NCBI RefSeq assembly: GCF_000622205.1 | Contig: NZ_KK211409.1 | Location: 25,080-67,816, forward strand | DNA: 42,737 nucleotides | Direction of reading: 5' to 3' | From: Mycoplasma leonicaptivi ATCC 49890 | GTDB lineage: Bacteria; Bacillota_I; Bacilli_A; Mycoplasmatales; Metamycoplasmataceae | Program-made: the position numbers and the translations under genes | Part shown: positions 22,077-32,993 of the stretch, one piece after another | Layout: every line of letters begins with the position of its first letter | Position numbering within the stretch: the first letter of the stretch is position 1 | The notes under the pieces: model-generated | Seen by the model: only the letters and a program-made list of their open reading frames with translations | Told to the model about the DNA's origin: nothing | The model's database searches: none

Positions 22077-25000
22077 ATGCATTATAGTGATCAGTATTTT
22101 ATTAAATTAGCAAAAGAAGAAAATATTGAATATCTTTCAAGTTTAAAAGATATAAAACTACATTCATATAGATACAATGAACAAAAAGCAATAATAGAAA
22201 TTAGTTTGGATTTAGATGATATTCCTGAAATAAATCAGTATTTTAAACTCTTACAAAAACTTAAAAGCGATAAATATTTAATAAAATTTAATATTAAAAA
22301 CTATAATAATTCAAATCAGAGAATAAAAGATTTTATCGAAAAAATTATCAAAATATCATTTAATAAATTTTTTATTAATTTAAAAGAACTTTATGAAAAA
22401 AAAGAAATATTTATTTCTTATGATATTAATAAAGATAATTGATATTTAAACTTTAAAAATAAAGATTTAATTTATGATATAAAAAAAATATCAGATGTTA
22501 TAAATAAAAGTCTACTAAAATATGGTTTTTTTAAAACAAAAATTGATGATAATTTTATAGAAATTAAATCTTTCGTTCCTTCTGGTCCTACAAAGGAAGA
22601 ACTTCTTAAATTGCAAATTAATTATAAACAAGAAACAAAAACTAATACAGATTTTAAAAGAAATAATTTTAAATATAAGAATTCTGGGAATTATTCTGTT
22701 TTAGAAATAAATAAAATCAAAAAAATTTCTTTTGATGAAATAGACAATAAACCCATTAGTTTTAATGGAGAAATTTATAAATCAACAGAAGATAAAAGAG
22801 AAAATTATTCAATTTATAATTATTCTTTTACTAATAAATTAGATGCTATTTCTGGAACGAAATTTATACCAAAAGAACAAGAAGAAGAATTGTTTAAAAA
22901 AGGTGATTTAGTTAATGTAAAAGGTAGATTAAAAAAAATAAACAGAAACGGTAAAGAAAATATAAGTATTAAAATTGATTTGATTTCAAAACTTGAAAAA
23001 AAAGTAATTTTAAAAACTGATAAATTAGAAGAAAAAAGAGTAGAACTTAATATTAAATCAAAAATGAATACAATGGATAGTTTATTATCTATTGATGAAA
23101 TTATTGAAACAGTAAAACAATATAATCATTCAAGTTTTGCAATAAGCGACATTGTTAGTACACAAGCGTTTCCGGAATTGTTTCATAAATTAAAAAAAGA
23201 AAAAATAAAACCTATTTATGGTGTATCTTTTAATGTTATAGATGAAAATAATAAAGTTTTTTTAAATTCTTATAATAATCAAAAATTACTCGAAACAGAA
23301 TATGTTGTATTTGATATTGAAACAACAAATCTTTCAGCAAAAGTCGGTGAATTAATTGAATTTGGTGCTTGTATAGTGAAAAACGGGCAAATTATTAAAG
23401 AAGAACAGTTTTTTGTTAGAACAAAAAAACCAATTAGTAACTTTACTTCTGAATTAACAAATATAACTAATGAACAAATATTAAATCAAGGTATTGGTTT
23501 AAAAGATGCTCTTGATAGAATATACGACCTTTTAAATAATAGAGTTGCTGTTGCTCATAACGCAAATTTTGATATGAATTATATAATTCAAAAATTTTCA
23601 GAACTAAATAAAGATGAACCTAACACAACTTACATTGACACACTGATGCTTTCTCGTTTAATGTTTCCCGAAAACAAAAAACACGCTTTAAAAGATTTTT
23701 GTAAGAATTTAGATGTATTATATGATTCAGATGTTGCTCACCGTGCTGATTATGATGCAAACGTTCTTGCAAACGCTTTTATTAACGCAATAATAAAACT
23801 TGAAAAAATTAACATTTTAGACTTTGATGATTTATATAATTATTTACCGGAAAATAAAAATATGTTTTATTCAAGAATAAACGTATATAACAATCAAATA
23901 ACAGTTTTAGCACTAAATCAAGAAGGATTAAAAGAATTGTTTAAATTAATATCTATTGCTTCAACACAAAGAATGTTTGGACAGACTTCTAAATTATTCT
24001 GAAGTGATATTCCTAAATCAAAAAATTTATTAATTGGTTCTGGTGGTATAAGAAGTGAACTAACAGAAGCTATGCTTTATTCATCTGATCAAAACATAAA
24101 AGAACTTATCAAAAAACTTGACTATATCGAAATTTCAAGACCTTCTGCATTTGAATATAAACTTACACCTGAAGGTTTTACAAAAGAAGATATTAATTAT
24201 TTAATTAATGATTTAATTAAATTTTCTAAGCAACAAAATAAAATATGTGTTGCTGTTGGTGATGTTAGATTTAAAGATGAAGAAGATAAAATCTTTTATA
24301 AAACACTTATTTATTCAAAAGGAGTTGGTGGTTCAAGACATTTTGCTTATGATCATCGTAATTCGCATAATTTAAAAGTCCCTAATTTTAATTTTTTAAC
24401 AACACAAGAAATGCTAGATGAATTTGGTTTTTTAAACGATGAAAAACTTATAAAAGAAATTGTTATAACAAATACAAATAAAATTGCAGATATGGTATCT
24501 GATAATATCGAAGTTATTAAAAAAGATTTATACACACCTAAATTTGATGATTCTAAAATAAAATTACCTGAATTAGTTTATAGGAATGCCAAAGAAATAT
24601 ATGGTGAACAAATACCTGAAATGATTCTTAAAAGAATCGAAGACGAATTAACACCAATTATTAAATACGGTTTTGATGTTATTTATTGAATATCGCATAT
24701 TTTAGTTAAAAAATCTAATGATGATGGTTATGTTGTAGGTAGCCGTGGTTCAGTTGGTTCTTCTATAATAGCTTTTTTATCAGGTATTTCAGAAGTTAAT
24801 CCGCTTCCACCGCATTATTTATGTAACAAATGTAAATATTTTGAAATTGTTGAAAATTGTAAAACAACATCTGGTTTTGATTTGGATGATAAAGATTGCC
24901 CAAGATGTAATATAAAACTTAAAAAAGATGGTCATACAATCCCATTTGAAACTTTCTTAGGGTTTAATGCAGACAAAGTTCCAGATATAGATTTAAACTT

Positions 25001-26423
25001 TTCGGGTGAGAATCAAGGAACAATTCATAATTATGTAAGAGATCTTTTTGGTGAACAACATTCGTTTAGAGCAGGAACTGTATCAACTATAAAAGAAAAA
25101 ACAGCTTTTGGCTTTGTTAAAGCAGCTAATATTGATTATAATTGAGGATATTCTGATGATTTTATGGATTATTTATCCTCGAAGTTAATAGATATTAAAA
25201 GAACAACAGGACAACATCCTGGTGGTATTATAATTATTCCTAAAGAATATGATGTTGAAGATTTTACACCAGTAAACTTTCCATCAAATGATGAAGCTAG
25301 CGATTGAAAAACAACACATATTGATTTTGAAAAAATTCATGACAACGTCTTAAAACTTGATATTTTAGGTCACGTTAACCCTACTGCAATACGTATGCTT
25401 GAAAGATTAACAGGTTTAAATACAAATAAAGATATACCTGAAAAAGATGATAAACTTGTTTCAATATTTAGTTCTTGTCAAGCACTCGGTATTAATCCAG
25501 AAGATATTGGTGGAGAACCGACTGGAGCACTAGGTTTACCGGAGTTTGGGACAGACTTTGTTAGAAAAATGCTTTATGAAGCAAAACCAGAGAGTTTTGC
25601 TGATTTAACAGCCATATCTGGACTATCCCACGGAGAAGGTGTTTGATCGGGAAATGCTTATAATCTTGTTAAAGAGCAAGGTAAAAAACTAAGTGAAGTA
25701 ATTTCTTGTCGTGATGATATTATGGTGTTTTTAATATCAAAAGGAGTACCTAAAAAAACTTCTTTTGATATAATGGAAAAAGTTCGTAAGGGTAAAGGTA
25801 TGACTTCTGAAGAAGAAGAAATCTTAAAGAGTTATAATGTACCAATGTGAGCAATAGAAAGTATGCAAAAAATTAAGTATATGTTCCCAAAGGCACATGC
25901 TGTTGCTTATGTTATTATGGCTTGAAAAATAGGTTGATTTAAAATTTATAAACCACTTGAATACTATGCAACATTTTTTACAACAAGGTTATCTGAATTT
26001 GATTTAAATGTCATTGTTAATGATTTTAATGGTAAAAAAACAAATTTAAAAATACTTGAACTTTCAAATCAAAAAGATTTGAAAGTAAATGATAATGCAT
26101 TATTAAATACATTAGAAATTACAAGAGAATTATATGCTAGAGGGTTTAAAATACTTAATATAGATATTGAAAAATCCCTTGCTAATGAGTGAAAAATAGA
26201 TTATGATAAAAAAGCCTTAATTTCACCTTTTTCTGCTATAAAAGGCTTAGGTGAAGCAGTTGCTTCAAAAGTTATTAAAGCAAGAGATGAAAGACATTTT
26301 ACAACAAAAGAAGACTTTAAATTAAGAAGTGGTTTAAATGTAACACAATACAAAATTATTGAAGAACTAGGTTGTTTGAATCATTTAGATGATACTGAAC
26401 AAATGCAATTATTTAAAATTTAA
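22077..26423 (+). CDS. polC: DNA polymerase III PolC-type alpha subunit (1448 aa)
   Basis: Replicative polymerase with a built-in proofreading exonuclease. Order: N-terminal domain, OB fold (about residues 215-330), a PHP domain split by the DEDD exonuclease ([10 protein letters not shown] from about residue 410; HNANFD; HRADYDA), a zinc-binding cysteine cluster (CNKCKY...CPRCN, about 24826-24909), and the catalytic region with [10 protein letters not shown]. The exonuclease residues are intact. The PHP metal ligands are not: the family HLHS is NIKS, TDH is SDI, and the later H is replaced (VAVGDVRF). AAGGGG precedes the ATG. Many in-frame TGA codons are Trp. It is 9 bases after cdsA and 8 bases before the HAD gene. 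Confidence 0.96.
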
Positions 26424-26431
26424 GGAGAAAA

Positions 26432-27241
26432 ATGAAAAAACCAAAAATAATTTTTGTTGACCTAGATGGTACAACATTAGATACACAAGAAATTCAATTT
26501 TGAAAAAGAAGCGTAACAGAATATACACAAAAAGTTGTTAAAGAATTACAAAAAACAATATCTGTTGTGATTTCAACTGGTAGAGGTGTAAGTGAAAGAA
26601 CAATGAATATAGCGCGTTTATTAGGTTCTGAGTCTTACATAGCTTGAAATGGCGCTAAAACAGTTGATAATGGAGTTATTATTTCAGAAGAGTTTGCCGA
26701 TAAAGAAGTTTCACAAGAACTATTTGATGAAATTGCCAAAAATAAATGTGTTGTTATTTATAATTCAGATACAAAAAATAAAACTTTTGCAAGTAATTGA
26801 TTCTATAGATTTATAATGAAGAGAACAGGTGTTTTAGCTAAAAAATATTCAGAATACAAAAATGATTTTGATATGTATAAAGCTTTTGTTAGAGGTGTTT
26901 CTAAGAAAAAAATATTAAAACTTGAAAAAGAATGATCTAAAAAATTTGAAGGCAGATTAACAGTTACTTTAACCGGTGATAATAACAGTTTAGAAATCAC
27001 AAGAGTAGGCGTATCAAAAGGAGATGCTGAAGTAAAATATTGTTTATTAAAAGGTATCGATCCAAAAGATGCTGTTCATTTCGGTGATTCAATGAACGAT
27101 GCATCAACAAAAGGTAAAATTGGTAAATTAATTGCTATGCAAAATTCTGTTCAAGAATTAAAAGATATAGCAGATGATATTACACAATATACATGTGCTG
27201 AATCAGGTTTAGCTAAATATTTAGAAAAATATTTAGACTAA
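26432..27241 (+). CDS. Cof-type HAD-family hydrolase
   Basis: Haloacid-dehalogenase superfamily phosphatase of the Cof/YidA type, probably acting on sugar phosphates or similar small phosphoesters. Motif I is FVDLDGTTLDT at residues 7-17, motif II is near ISTGRG, and motif IV is FGDSMNDAST near the C-terminus. A Cof-type cap domain lies between. 269 aa, normal length. AGGAG precedes the ATG; it follows polC by 8 bases, so it is co-transcribed. Substrate not readable. Confidence 0.92.
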
Positions 27242-27257
27242 AAATTAAATTATTTAG

Positions 27258-27312
27258 TTTTAATTTTCTTAATATGAATATTTAATTTAAAATATTTATA
27301 TTAAGAAAATTT
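27258..27312 (+). repeat. Hairpin repeat matching the IS256-like left end
   Basis: AATTTTCTTAATAT / ATATTAAGAAAATT forms a perfect stem. A 27-base block inside it (27277-27303) is identical to 42469-42495 in front of the IS256-family transposase. Probably an IS end remnant, or a shared regulatory element. Confidence 0.6.
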
Positions 27313-27351
27313 TCTTTTATAAAAAACAGTGTTTAAACTTGAGGGAGTTAA

Positions 27352-28665
27352 ATGACACCAGAACAAATAAAAAATAGCATTTTACAATATGCTATTCAAG
27401 GTAAATTAGTAGAACAAAGAGATGAAGAAGGATCTGCACAGGATCTATATGAGCAAATCCAAAAAGAAAAAGCAAAATTAATTAAAGAAGGTAAAATCAA
27501 AAAACAAAAAGATTTACTTGAAATTAAACCAGAAGAAATCCCCTTCGAAATACCAAAAACTTGAAAATGAGTGAGGTTAGGAAGGATTTCTCACATTTAT
27601 AGAGGTTCATCACCAAGACCAATTAAGAACTATATCACATCTGAAAAAAATGGTGTAAATTGAATTAAAATAGGAGACACTGATAAAAATAAAAAATATA
27701 TAGAAAAATCAAAAGAAAAAATAAATAAAAATGGTAAAGAACAAAGTAGATTTGTTGAAAAAGGTACACTTTTACTAACAAATTCTATGAGTTTTGGTCA
27801 AGCATATATTTTAAATATTGATGGGTGTATACATGATGGTTGGTTAGCTATTACAAAATATGAAAAATTACTATTAAAAGAATATTTATATTATGTTTTA
27901 AAATCAAACTTTATGTATTCTCAATTTATTAAAACAGTAAGTGGTTCTGTTGTTCAAAATTTAAGTACAGAAAAAGTAAATTTTGTTTTAATCCCCCTCC
28001 CACCATTCTTAGAACAAAAACGTATTGTAGATAAAATAGAAGAATTAATGTCTCTTGTAGAGGGATATTCAACATCATATAAAGAATTAGAATTAATTAA
28101 CTCAAAATTTCCAAAAGATATTAAAAACAGCATTTTACAATATGCTATTCAAGGTAAATTAGTAGAACAAAGAGATGAAGAAGAACCTATTAAATTAAAA
28201 CAGATAAAAAATAAGAAAACTGATGAGTTAGAATTTGATATCCCTAATAACTGAAAAACTGCTCATTTAGAATCTATAACACAGTCAATATCTATAAAAA
28301 AATATCAAGTTAAAACATCAGAATATCTTAAAAAAGGTAAATATCCAATTATAAGTCAATCAAAAGAATTTATTATCGGTTATAATAATGATCATTCAAA
28401 AGTGTTTAAAAACAATGATTCGGTTGTTGTTTTTGGTGATCACACATCAGAAATAAAATATATTGATTTTGATTTTATTGTAGGTGCGGATGGTGTAAAA
28501 ATATTTAAAGCAAAAAAAGAATACATCAACACAAAATTTTTAAAAATAGTTTTAGAATTTTACTCCAATTCTTTAAGAAGTGTTTCAAAATACACAAGAA
28601 ACTATAAATTTATAAAAAATAAACCAATCCCCTCCCACCATTCTCGGAACAAAAACGTATTGTAG
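27352..28665 (+). CDS. hsdS: Orphan type I specificity subunit (HsdS), frameshifted near its C-terminus
   Basis: DNA-specificity subunit of a type I restriction-modification system, of a different subtype from the gene at 1-896. Both halves start with the conserved NSILQYAIQGKLVEQRDEE helix; the DNA of this block is identical over 53 bases at 27377-27429 and 28130-28182. Each half ends in a PLPPFxEQKRIVDKIE motif. In the second half the C-run is four (28629-28632), against five in the first (27993-27997). The frame therefore shifts: the protein ends HSRNKNVL at TAG 28663-28665 (437 aa) instead of continuing for 34 residues (LPPFSEQKRIVDKIEQ...DEFKN) to TAA 28731-28733 (460 aa with C5). Possible phase variation. 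A GAGGGAG site precedes the ATG. No hsdM or hsdR is nearby. Confidence 0.85.
27377..28182 (+). repeat. 53-bp direct repeats within hsdS
   Basis: Identical 53-base blocks at 27377-27429 and 28130-28182 encode the conserved regions before each recognition domain. A second near-identical pair is at 27993-28036 and 28629-28671. They offer sites for recombination that swaps recognition domains. Confidence 0.8.
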
Positions 28666-28745
28666 ATAAAATTGAACAACTAATGTCAATCATAGATTTT
28701 TACAATCAATCATATGATGAATTTAAAAACTAAAAAGGAAATTTT

Positions 28746-28997
28746 ATGTTTGAAAAATTTAAAAAAGTATTAATACCAGAAGGTTCAAAAATTAGCAAAA
28801 GAGAAAATGCTTGATATGTTCAAATTGTGACTAAAAGAGAATATATTAAAGAAAAAGGATATTACAAAGAAACAAAATTAGCCGTTGGTAGAGTTGTAAC
28901 ACAAAACAATGAAGAAAAATATATGTATCCTAATATAAACTACTTTATCCATTTTAAAAATGGAAAAATAGAACTTAATGATTTAGCAAAAATTTAA
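28746..28997 (+). CDS. 83-aa protein, probable N-terminal remnant of an IS transposase
   Basis: Open frame after an AAGGAAA site, starting MFEKFKKVLIPEGSKISKR. The pattern VGRVVTQNNEEKYMYPNINYF, with a basic N-terminal beta region, resembles the N-terminus of IS1634-type transposases of mycoplasmas. Those proteins run to several hundred residues, whereas this one stops at TAA 28995-28997 right after HFKNGKIELNDLAKI. No catalytic DDE region follows. An inverted repeat at 29024-29064 lies just downstream. I infer a truncated element; the family match is from memory of the motif pattern and could be wrong, in which case this is a hypothetical small protein. Confidence 0.5.
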
Positions 28998-29023
28998 ACA
29001 ATTATATTAAATAAAATAAGCTG

Positions 29024-29064
29024 AAAACTTACAAAACATTTTAAGACATATATTGTGTAAGTTT
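29024..29064. repeat. Inverted repeat, possible IS terminal repeat relics
   Basis: Short repeat arms CTG..AAACTTACA and TGTAAGTTT..CAG face each other across about 20 bases, directly after the transposase remnant. This is consistent with fused IS ends left by an internal deletion; it could also be a simple hairpin. Confidence 0.4.
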
Positions 29065-29081
29065 CCCAGTTACAGAAATAA

Positions 29082-29120
29082 AAAAACTTTTAGCACTATA
29101 ATACAGTGTTAAAAGTTTTT
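29082..29120. terminator. Bidirectional terminator between the hsdS/IS patch and the HIT operon
   Basis: A long stem AAAAACTTTTA(G)CACT / AGTG(T)TAAAAGTTTTT with a short loop and T-runs on both strands, 46 bases before the HIT gene's stop. Confidence 0.78.
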
Positions 29121-29166
29121 AAATATAAAATTTACTTGTTACTTTTGAATAATTATTGTATAGAAT

Positions 29167-29487
29167 TTATTTATAAGGGATTATATGTATATGTGTATGA
29201 AACACTTCTTGTCCTGCACTTCTCCCTGTGTTAATTTGTAATTTAAAACCAGTTTTATTATTTTTAGAAATTTCTTGATTTGCTAATTCTCTTGCTTTCT
29301 TTAAAGTGTAAAGAAAGATTTCTTCTGAATTTTGTAAAATATTTTCTTTTTCTTCTTTTGGTATAACAAGAAAGTGTCCTTCTTGAACCGGTTTTATATC
29401 ATATATAGCAATAACTTTATCATCTTCATATAAAATATTTGCTGGAATTTCTTTATTTATAATTTTAGAAAAAATACTAAATGACAT
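29167..29487 (-). CDS. Histidine triad (HIT/HinT) protein
   Basis: HIT-family nucleotide hydrolase or transferase; HinT-type members act on nucleoside phosphoramidates. 106 aa. N-terminal FSKIINKEIPANILYEDDKVIAIYDIKP is the Hint1-like signature, and the catalytic triad HTHIHIIP is near the C-terminus (about residues 97-104). I chose the ATG at 29487 because AAGGTG lies 7 bases before it; an upstream GTG at 29496 is less likely. It overlaps the end of the P60-like lipoprotein gene. The order P80-like, P60-like, HIT matches the hit locus described in M. hominis, where the HIT protein interacts with the P60/P80 membrane complex. Confidence 0.92.
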   Translation of the reverse strand: MSFSIFSKIINKEIPANILYEDDKVIAIYDIKPVQEGHFLVIPKEEKENILQNSEEIFLYTLKKARELANQEISKNNKTGFKLQINTGRSAGQEVFHTHIHIIPYK

Positions 29488-30730
29488 ATTTAACACCTTC
29501 TAAAACTTTTTTAATTTTTTCATTATCAAGTTCTAGTTTAATTTTATAACCTAATTCTACAAAAGCGTTTTGAGCAGTTGTATACAATGAATCATCGAAA
29601 TCGTATAACATTGCAGACAATTTTGTTAGGTTTTTACTAAAAACAGAATTTTTAAGTGTTAAATAAGTTTTGTTTATTTTAGGTGTTTCTTTTGCTTTTT
29701 CTTTATCAGGATTATCTACAAGTTCAGTAACTGAAAGAGGTAAGATTCTGTTATAAAAAGCAACATCTGTTTTACCATTAAATGATACATTTAATGAATT
29801 ATCTAACAAAAGATCTTGTGTTTTTTGGTTAACATTTATTAATTTTTTATTATTTGGATCATAAAAACCAACTAATGAATCTGGCTGAGTAATTTGACGT
29901 AACTTGTCAATTGAATAATCAAGTTGTAAATCAAGTGATTTAATACCGTTATAACCGTTTAATGATAATAAATAAGATTTATCAAGGATGTTTAGATCAG
30001 TTGAAATAATCTTACTTGCAGCGCTTGTATCTTGTGTTAAATCTTGATAATCTTTAACACTTGCAATACTTCTAAAAGGTTTGGTATATATATCATCTGC
30101 GCTTGTATTTTTATATGATCATTCTTGAACAATTTTCTTTTGTATTAAATAATTTATAAGATTAAAGTTATTTATATCGTAATTATCTTTATTTAATGTA
30201 TAAGCATCTTTATTAGTTATTTTAATATCTTTTTCATCACTCTGAGTTAAATATCTATAAACAATAAGATTTTTTTGTGTTATTGTTTTAATTGGTGAAT
30301 TATCGATATTATATAAAATTTCAAATTGTTCTTTATTTGGTTTGACCATATTACCATCAAGAATGCTTTGAAGTTTAGAAAGATCAGAACTATTTATTTT
30401 TGCATTTGTTAAAAGTTCACTGATTTCTTTTTTAAGATAATTTGGATCTTTTTGAAATTTTGTTTCTAAAAAACTTTTGTAAATTTGATAAGAATCTTCT
30501 TTATACTGCTCTGATTCACTTAGTTCAGATTGATCAATTTTTAAATAAAGAGATTTTAATGAATTTTCAAGTCAAACATTTTCAGCAATATTTTTTATTT
30601 CTTGATTAGAAAAAAGAATTTCTTGTTTATTTTTTTCATCTGTATTAACTTGTCTTCCACAAGAAACAACTAATGAAACAGGTGCAATTAATGAAGTACC
30701 TAAAAATATTTTTTTGATTATATTTTTCAC
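29477..30730 (-). CDS. P60-like surface lipoprotein (417 aa)
   Basis: Lipoprotein signal: KNIIKKIFLG, a hydrophobic stretch, then lipobox SLVVSC-G at about residues 19-25. The rest is a long hydrophilic, Lys/Asn/Glu-rich extracellular domain without a recognised fold. It starts at GTG 30730, preceded by GGAGG; the G is shared with the stop TAG of the P80-like gene (TAGTG), so translation is coupled. Open segments across in-frame TGA codons are all in frame, and the stop is TAG 29477-29479. Gene position (after a P80-like gene, before HIT) identifies it as the P60 partner of the M. hominis-type complex. Identification is from synteny rather than sequence detail. Confidence 0.75.
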
Positions 30731-32880
30731 TATTTTCCTCCATTTGTTTTCATGTTGTTTCTAACTTCTTTTTCAAGAATTTCAAAAGCGTCTCCACCAT
30801 CAAAATAATTTATTTGTTTTTGATTATCTTCACCCGAAATATAACCGATTTTAATTTTTCCGTTGTGACTAACAAAATTATAAATATTTCCAAGAGCAAA
30901 TTTCTTGTTAACAAAATCTTGAATATTTTTTTGTGTTTCTATTTCATTTTTTAAATTTTGCCCCATTTTAATAGATAAAACATATTCTTTAATTTCTGAT
31001 ATTTCACTTGTTGTGAAGTTTTTATCCTCATTAAATTTATTTTTTTGTTCAGTTAAATAAGTTGAAAAACCTTCTTCGGATAAAAGTTCATTAAGTAAAT
31101 CAATTTTATCTACATTTGAGTTATTCATTTTGCTTGCGATATTATAAAATGTTTGATTTCCCCTTGAAATATTTAATAAATCATCTTTTAATGCTTTTTC
31201 AAATAATTCAAAATTGTTTTTAAATGATTTAACTGAAACAAGATTTATACCTTTATCATTTAAAACTATTTTTTTATCTTTCATATCTTTAACATTAAAA
31301 ATAAATGATGATCACACTTTTTCACCAATAGTTGTATTAAACTGTGAGTTATAGTTAGTTTTGATTAAATTATTAAATTGTTCATCACTTAAATTTTTAA
31401 TCATTTTTTCTATCACAAGGTTAAGTTCTTCTATTTTAATAGCAAGTTTATTTAATTTAATTTTTTCTTCATCTTGACTATTTAAAATTTGTTTTGCTTC
31501 TTCTTCGAGTTTTTTAATTTTTTCTTCATTTTCTGTATCAATACCTACTGGTAAGGCAAAAAGTTTATCTAGGTCAATTTGAGGAAGTTTATTCTCTTCA
31601 TTTTGGAATTGAGAGTTTAATATTGAACCAATAGTTATATCGTTATTGCTTTTAACTAAGTTAGCAAAAGTATTTAAACCTATGTTTCCTAGTGTTGAGC
31701 CTTTTGTCATTGTTAAAACATCTAAATATGCTTCATATGTAACTTTTGTTTCAAGGAACTGTTTTTCATTTTCGTTTTGCTTTGTGTTTAATCCATAATT
31801 TTCAATATCTTTAAAAGATTTAAAAATATCTATGTTTTTATTAAATGATATTTGATTGTCATCAGATTTTCTTACAGAATACTTCAACATATTTATAAAT
31901 TTATCTTTTGCATTTTCTTTAGAAAAATCAAAAGCAAATTCAAGGTTTTCTTTTTGAATACCAGGTAAAACAATATTTGACAATTGATATAAATTATTAT
32001 TATTAAAATATTGTTTTATTAATTTATCAGCATTTATATATTCTTTTATAAATGATTTTGTTCTTATAACTGTTGCTTTATTTTTGTTATTTGGATTTAT
32101 AAAGTAGTTTTTACCTTCTTCATAAAATGGAAAAACACGATCACCAGAATTTGCCAATAACTGATCATTATTTGCTATGTTTATTTTTGCAGTTCTTGTT
32201 AAATCACTTGTGTCAACAGTTGTAATTTCAACTTCAAATCTTCTTTTAGCTATATTTTCAATATCACCAAAAACTAAAAAGTCTAATGCTTCTTGTTCAG
32301 TTGTGCTTTTTCCATATTCTTCTGATAAAAGTTTTTCTTTATAAACATTCTCTCAAGATTGAAAACCATAAGTTCTTTGATATGAAGACTTTAAATCATC
32401 AAGTTTTGATTGATTATTTTTCCGTATTTCTTCAATTGATTTTAATTCTAAATCTTTTTTAGGGCTTTCACCTTGTTCAAGAGAACCATTATAAAGAAGT
32501 TGATAATTCTTTGAACCCTTAACTTCTTGATCGTATAAATAAAAGATTGCTTTTCTGTATAAATCATCAATTTTATCATTTACAGATTTTTGTTTATCAT
32601 TTACACTTTTTTCAAGTTGATTAACCAAAAAGTTATTTAAACTCTTTTCAAAAGAAAAAACAGTTTTATCTCCTTCAACAGGTTTAACATAATCAACTTT
32701 ATTAACACTAATTCCTAGAGGTATTGATATTCCAAGAATAATAGCTAATGATAAACCACCCAAAACACCAATATTAATTCAATTTCTTTTTTTCTTACCT
32801 TTTAAAATTTTATTTTTTGATTCAAAATTATCGTTTTCATTAGATAAACGTTCAAAAAACGATTGTTTCCTTTTTGCCAT
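30730..32880 (-). CDS. P80-like membrane protein of the HIT operon (716 aa)
   Basis: Basic cytoplasmic N-terminus (MAKRKQSFFERLSNEN), a single membrane helix at about residues 36-58 (INIGVLGGLSLAIILGISIP), then a large extracellular, charged, coiled-coil-prone domain. There is no lipobox. Segments 32353-32763, 31312-32157 and 30730-31284 share one frame and are joined by Trp TGA codons. AAAGGAG precedes the ATG. First gene of the P80-P60-HIT operon; in M. hominis P80 and P60 form a surface complex that binds the HIT protein. Function beyond that is unknown. Called from context and topology. Confidence 0.75.
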
Positions 32881-32981
32881 ATTTCTCCTTTAGGGACTTT
32901 TATACACAATATATAATTATATTTTAATATAATTATATCAAAATAATATTTTTATAAGGTTTTATAAATGTTAATTTTTAT

Positions 32982-32987
32982 TATAAT
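32982..32987 (+). promoter_or_regulatory. -10 element of the 178-aa gene, probably leaderless
   Basis: TATAAT ends 6 bases before the ATG at 32994, with no Shine-Dalgarno sequence between. Confidence 0.5.
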
Positions 32988-32993
32988 TTAGTT

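Noticed and set aside
29090-29113. TTAGCACT...AGTGTTAA looks like a CIRCE (HrcA) operator
   Set aside because: The arms are 8 bases with a 7-base spacer rather than TTAGCACTC-N9-GAGTGCTAA, and the sequence is the top of a clear terminator stem between convergent genes.
29488-29496. GTG start 9 bases upstream for the HIT gene
   Set aside because: The AAGGTG site is 7 bases before the ATG at 29487 and would overlap the GTG itself.
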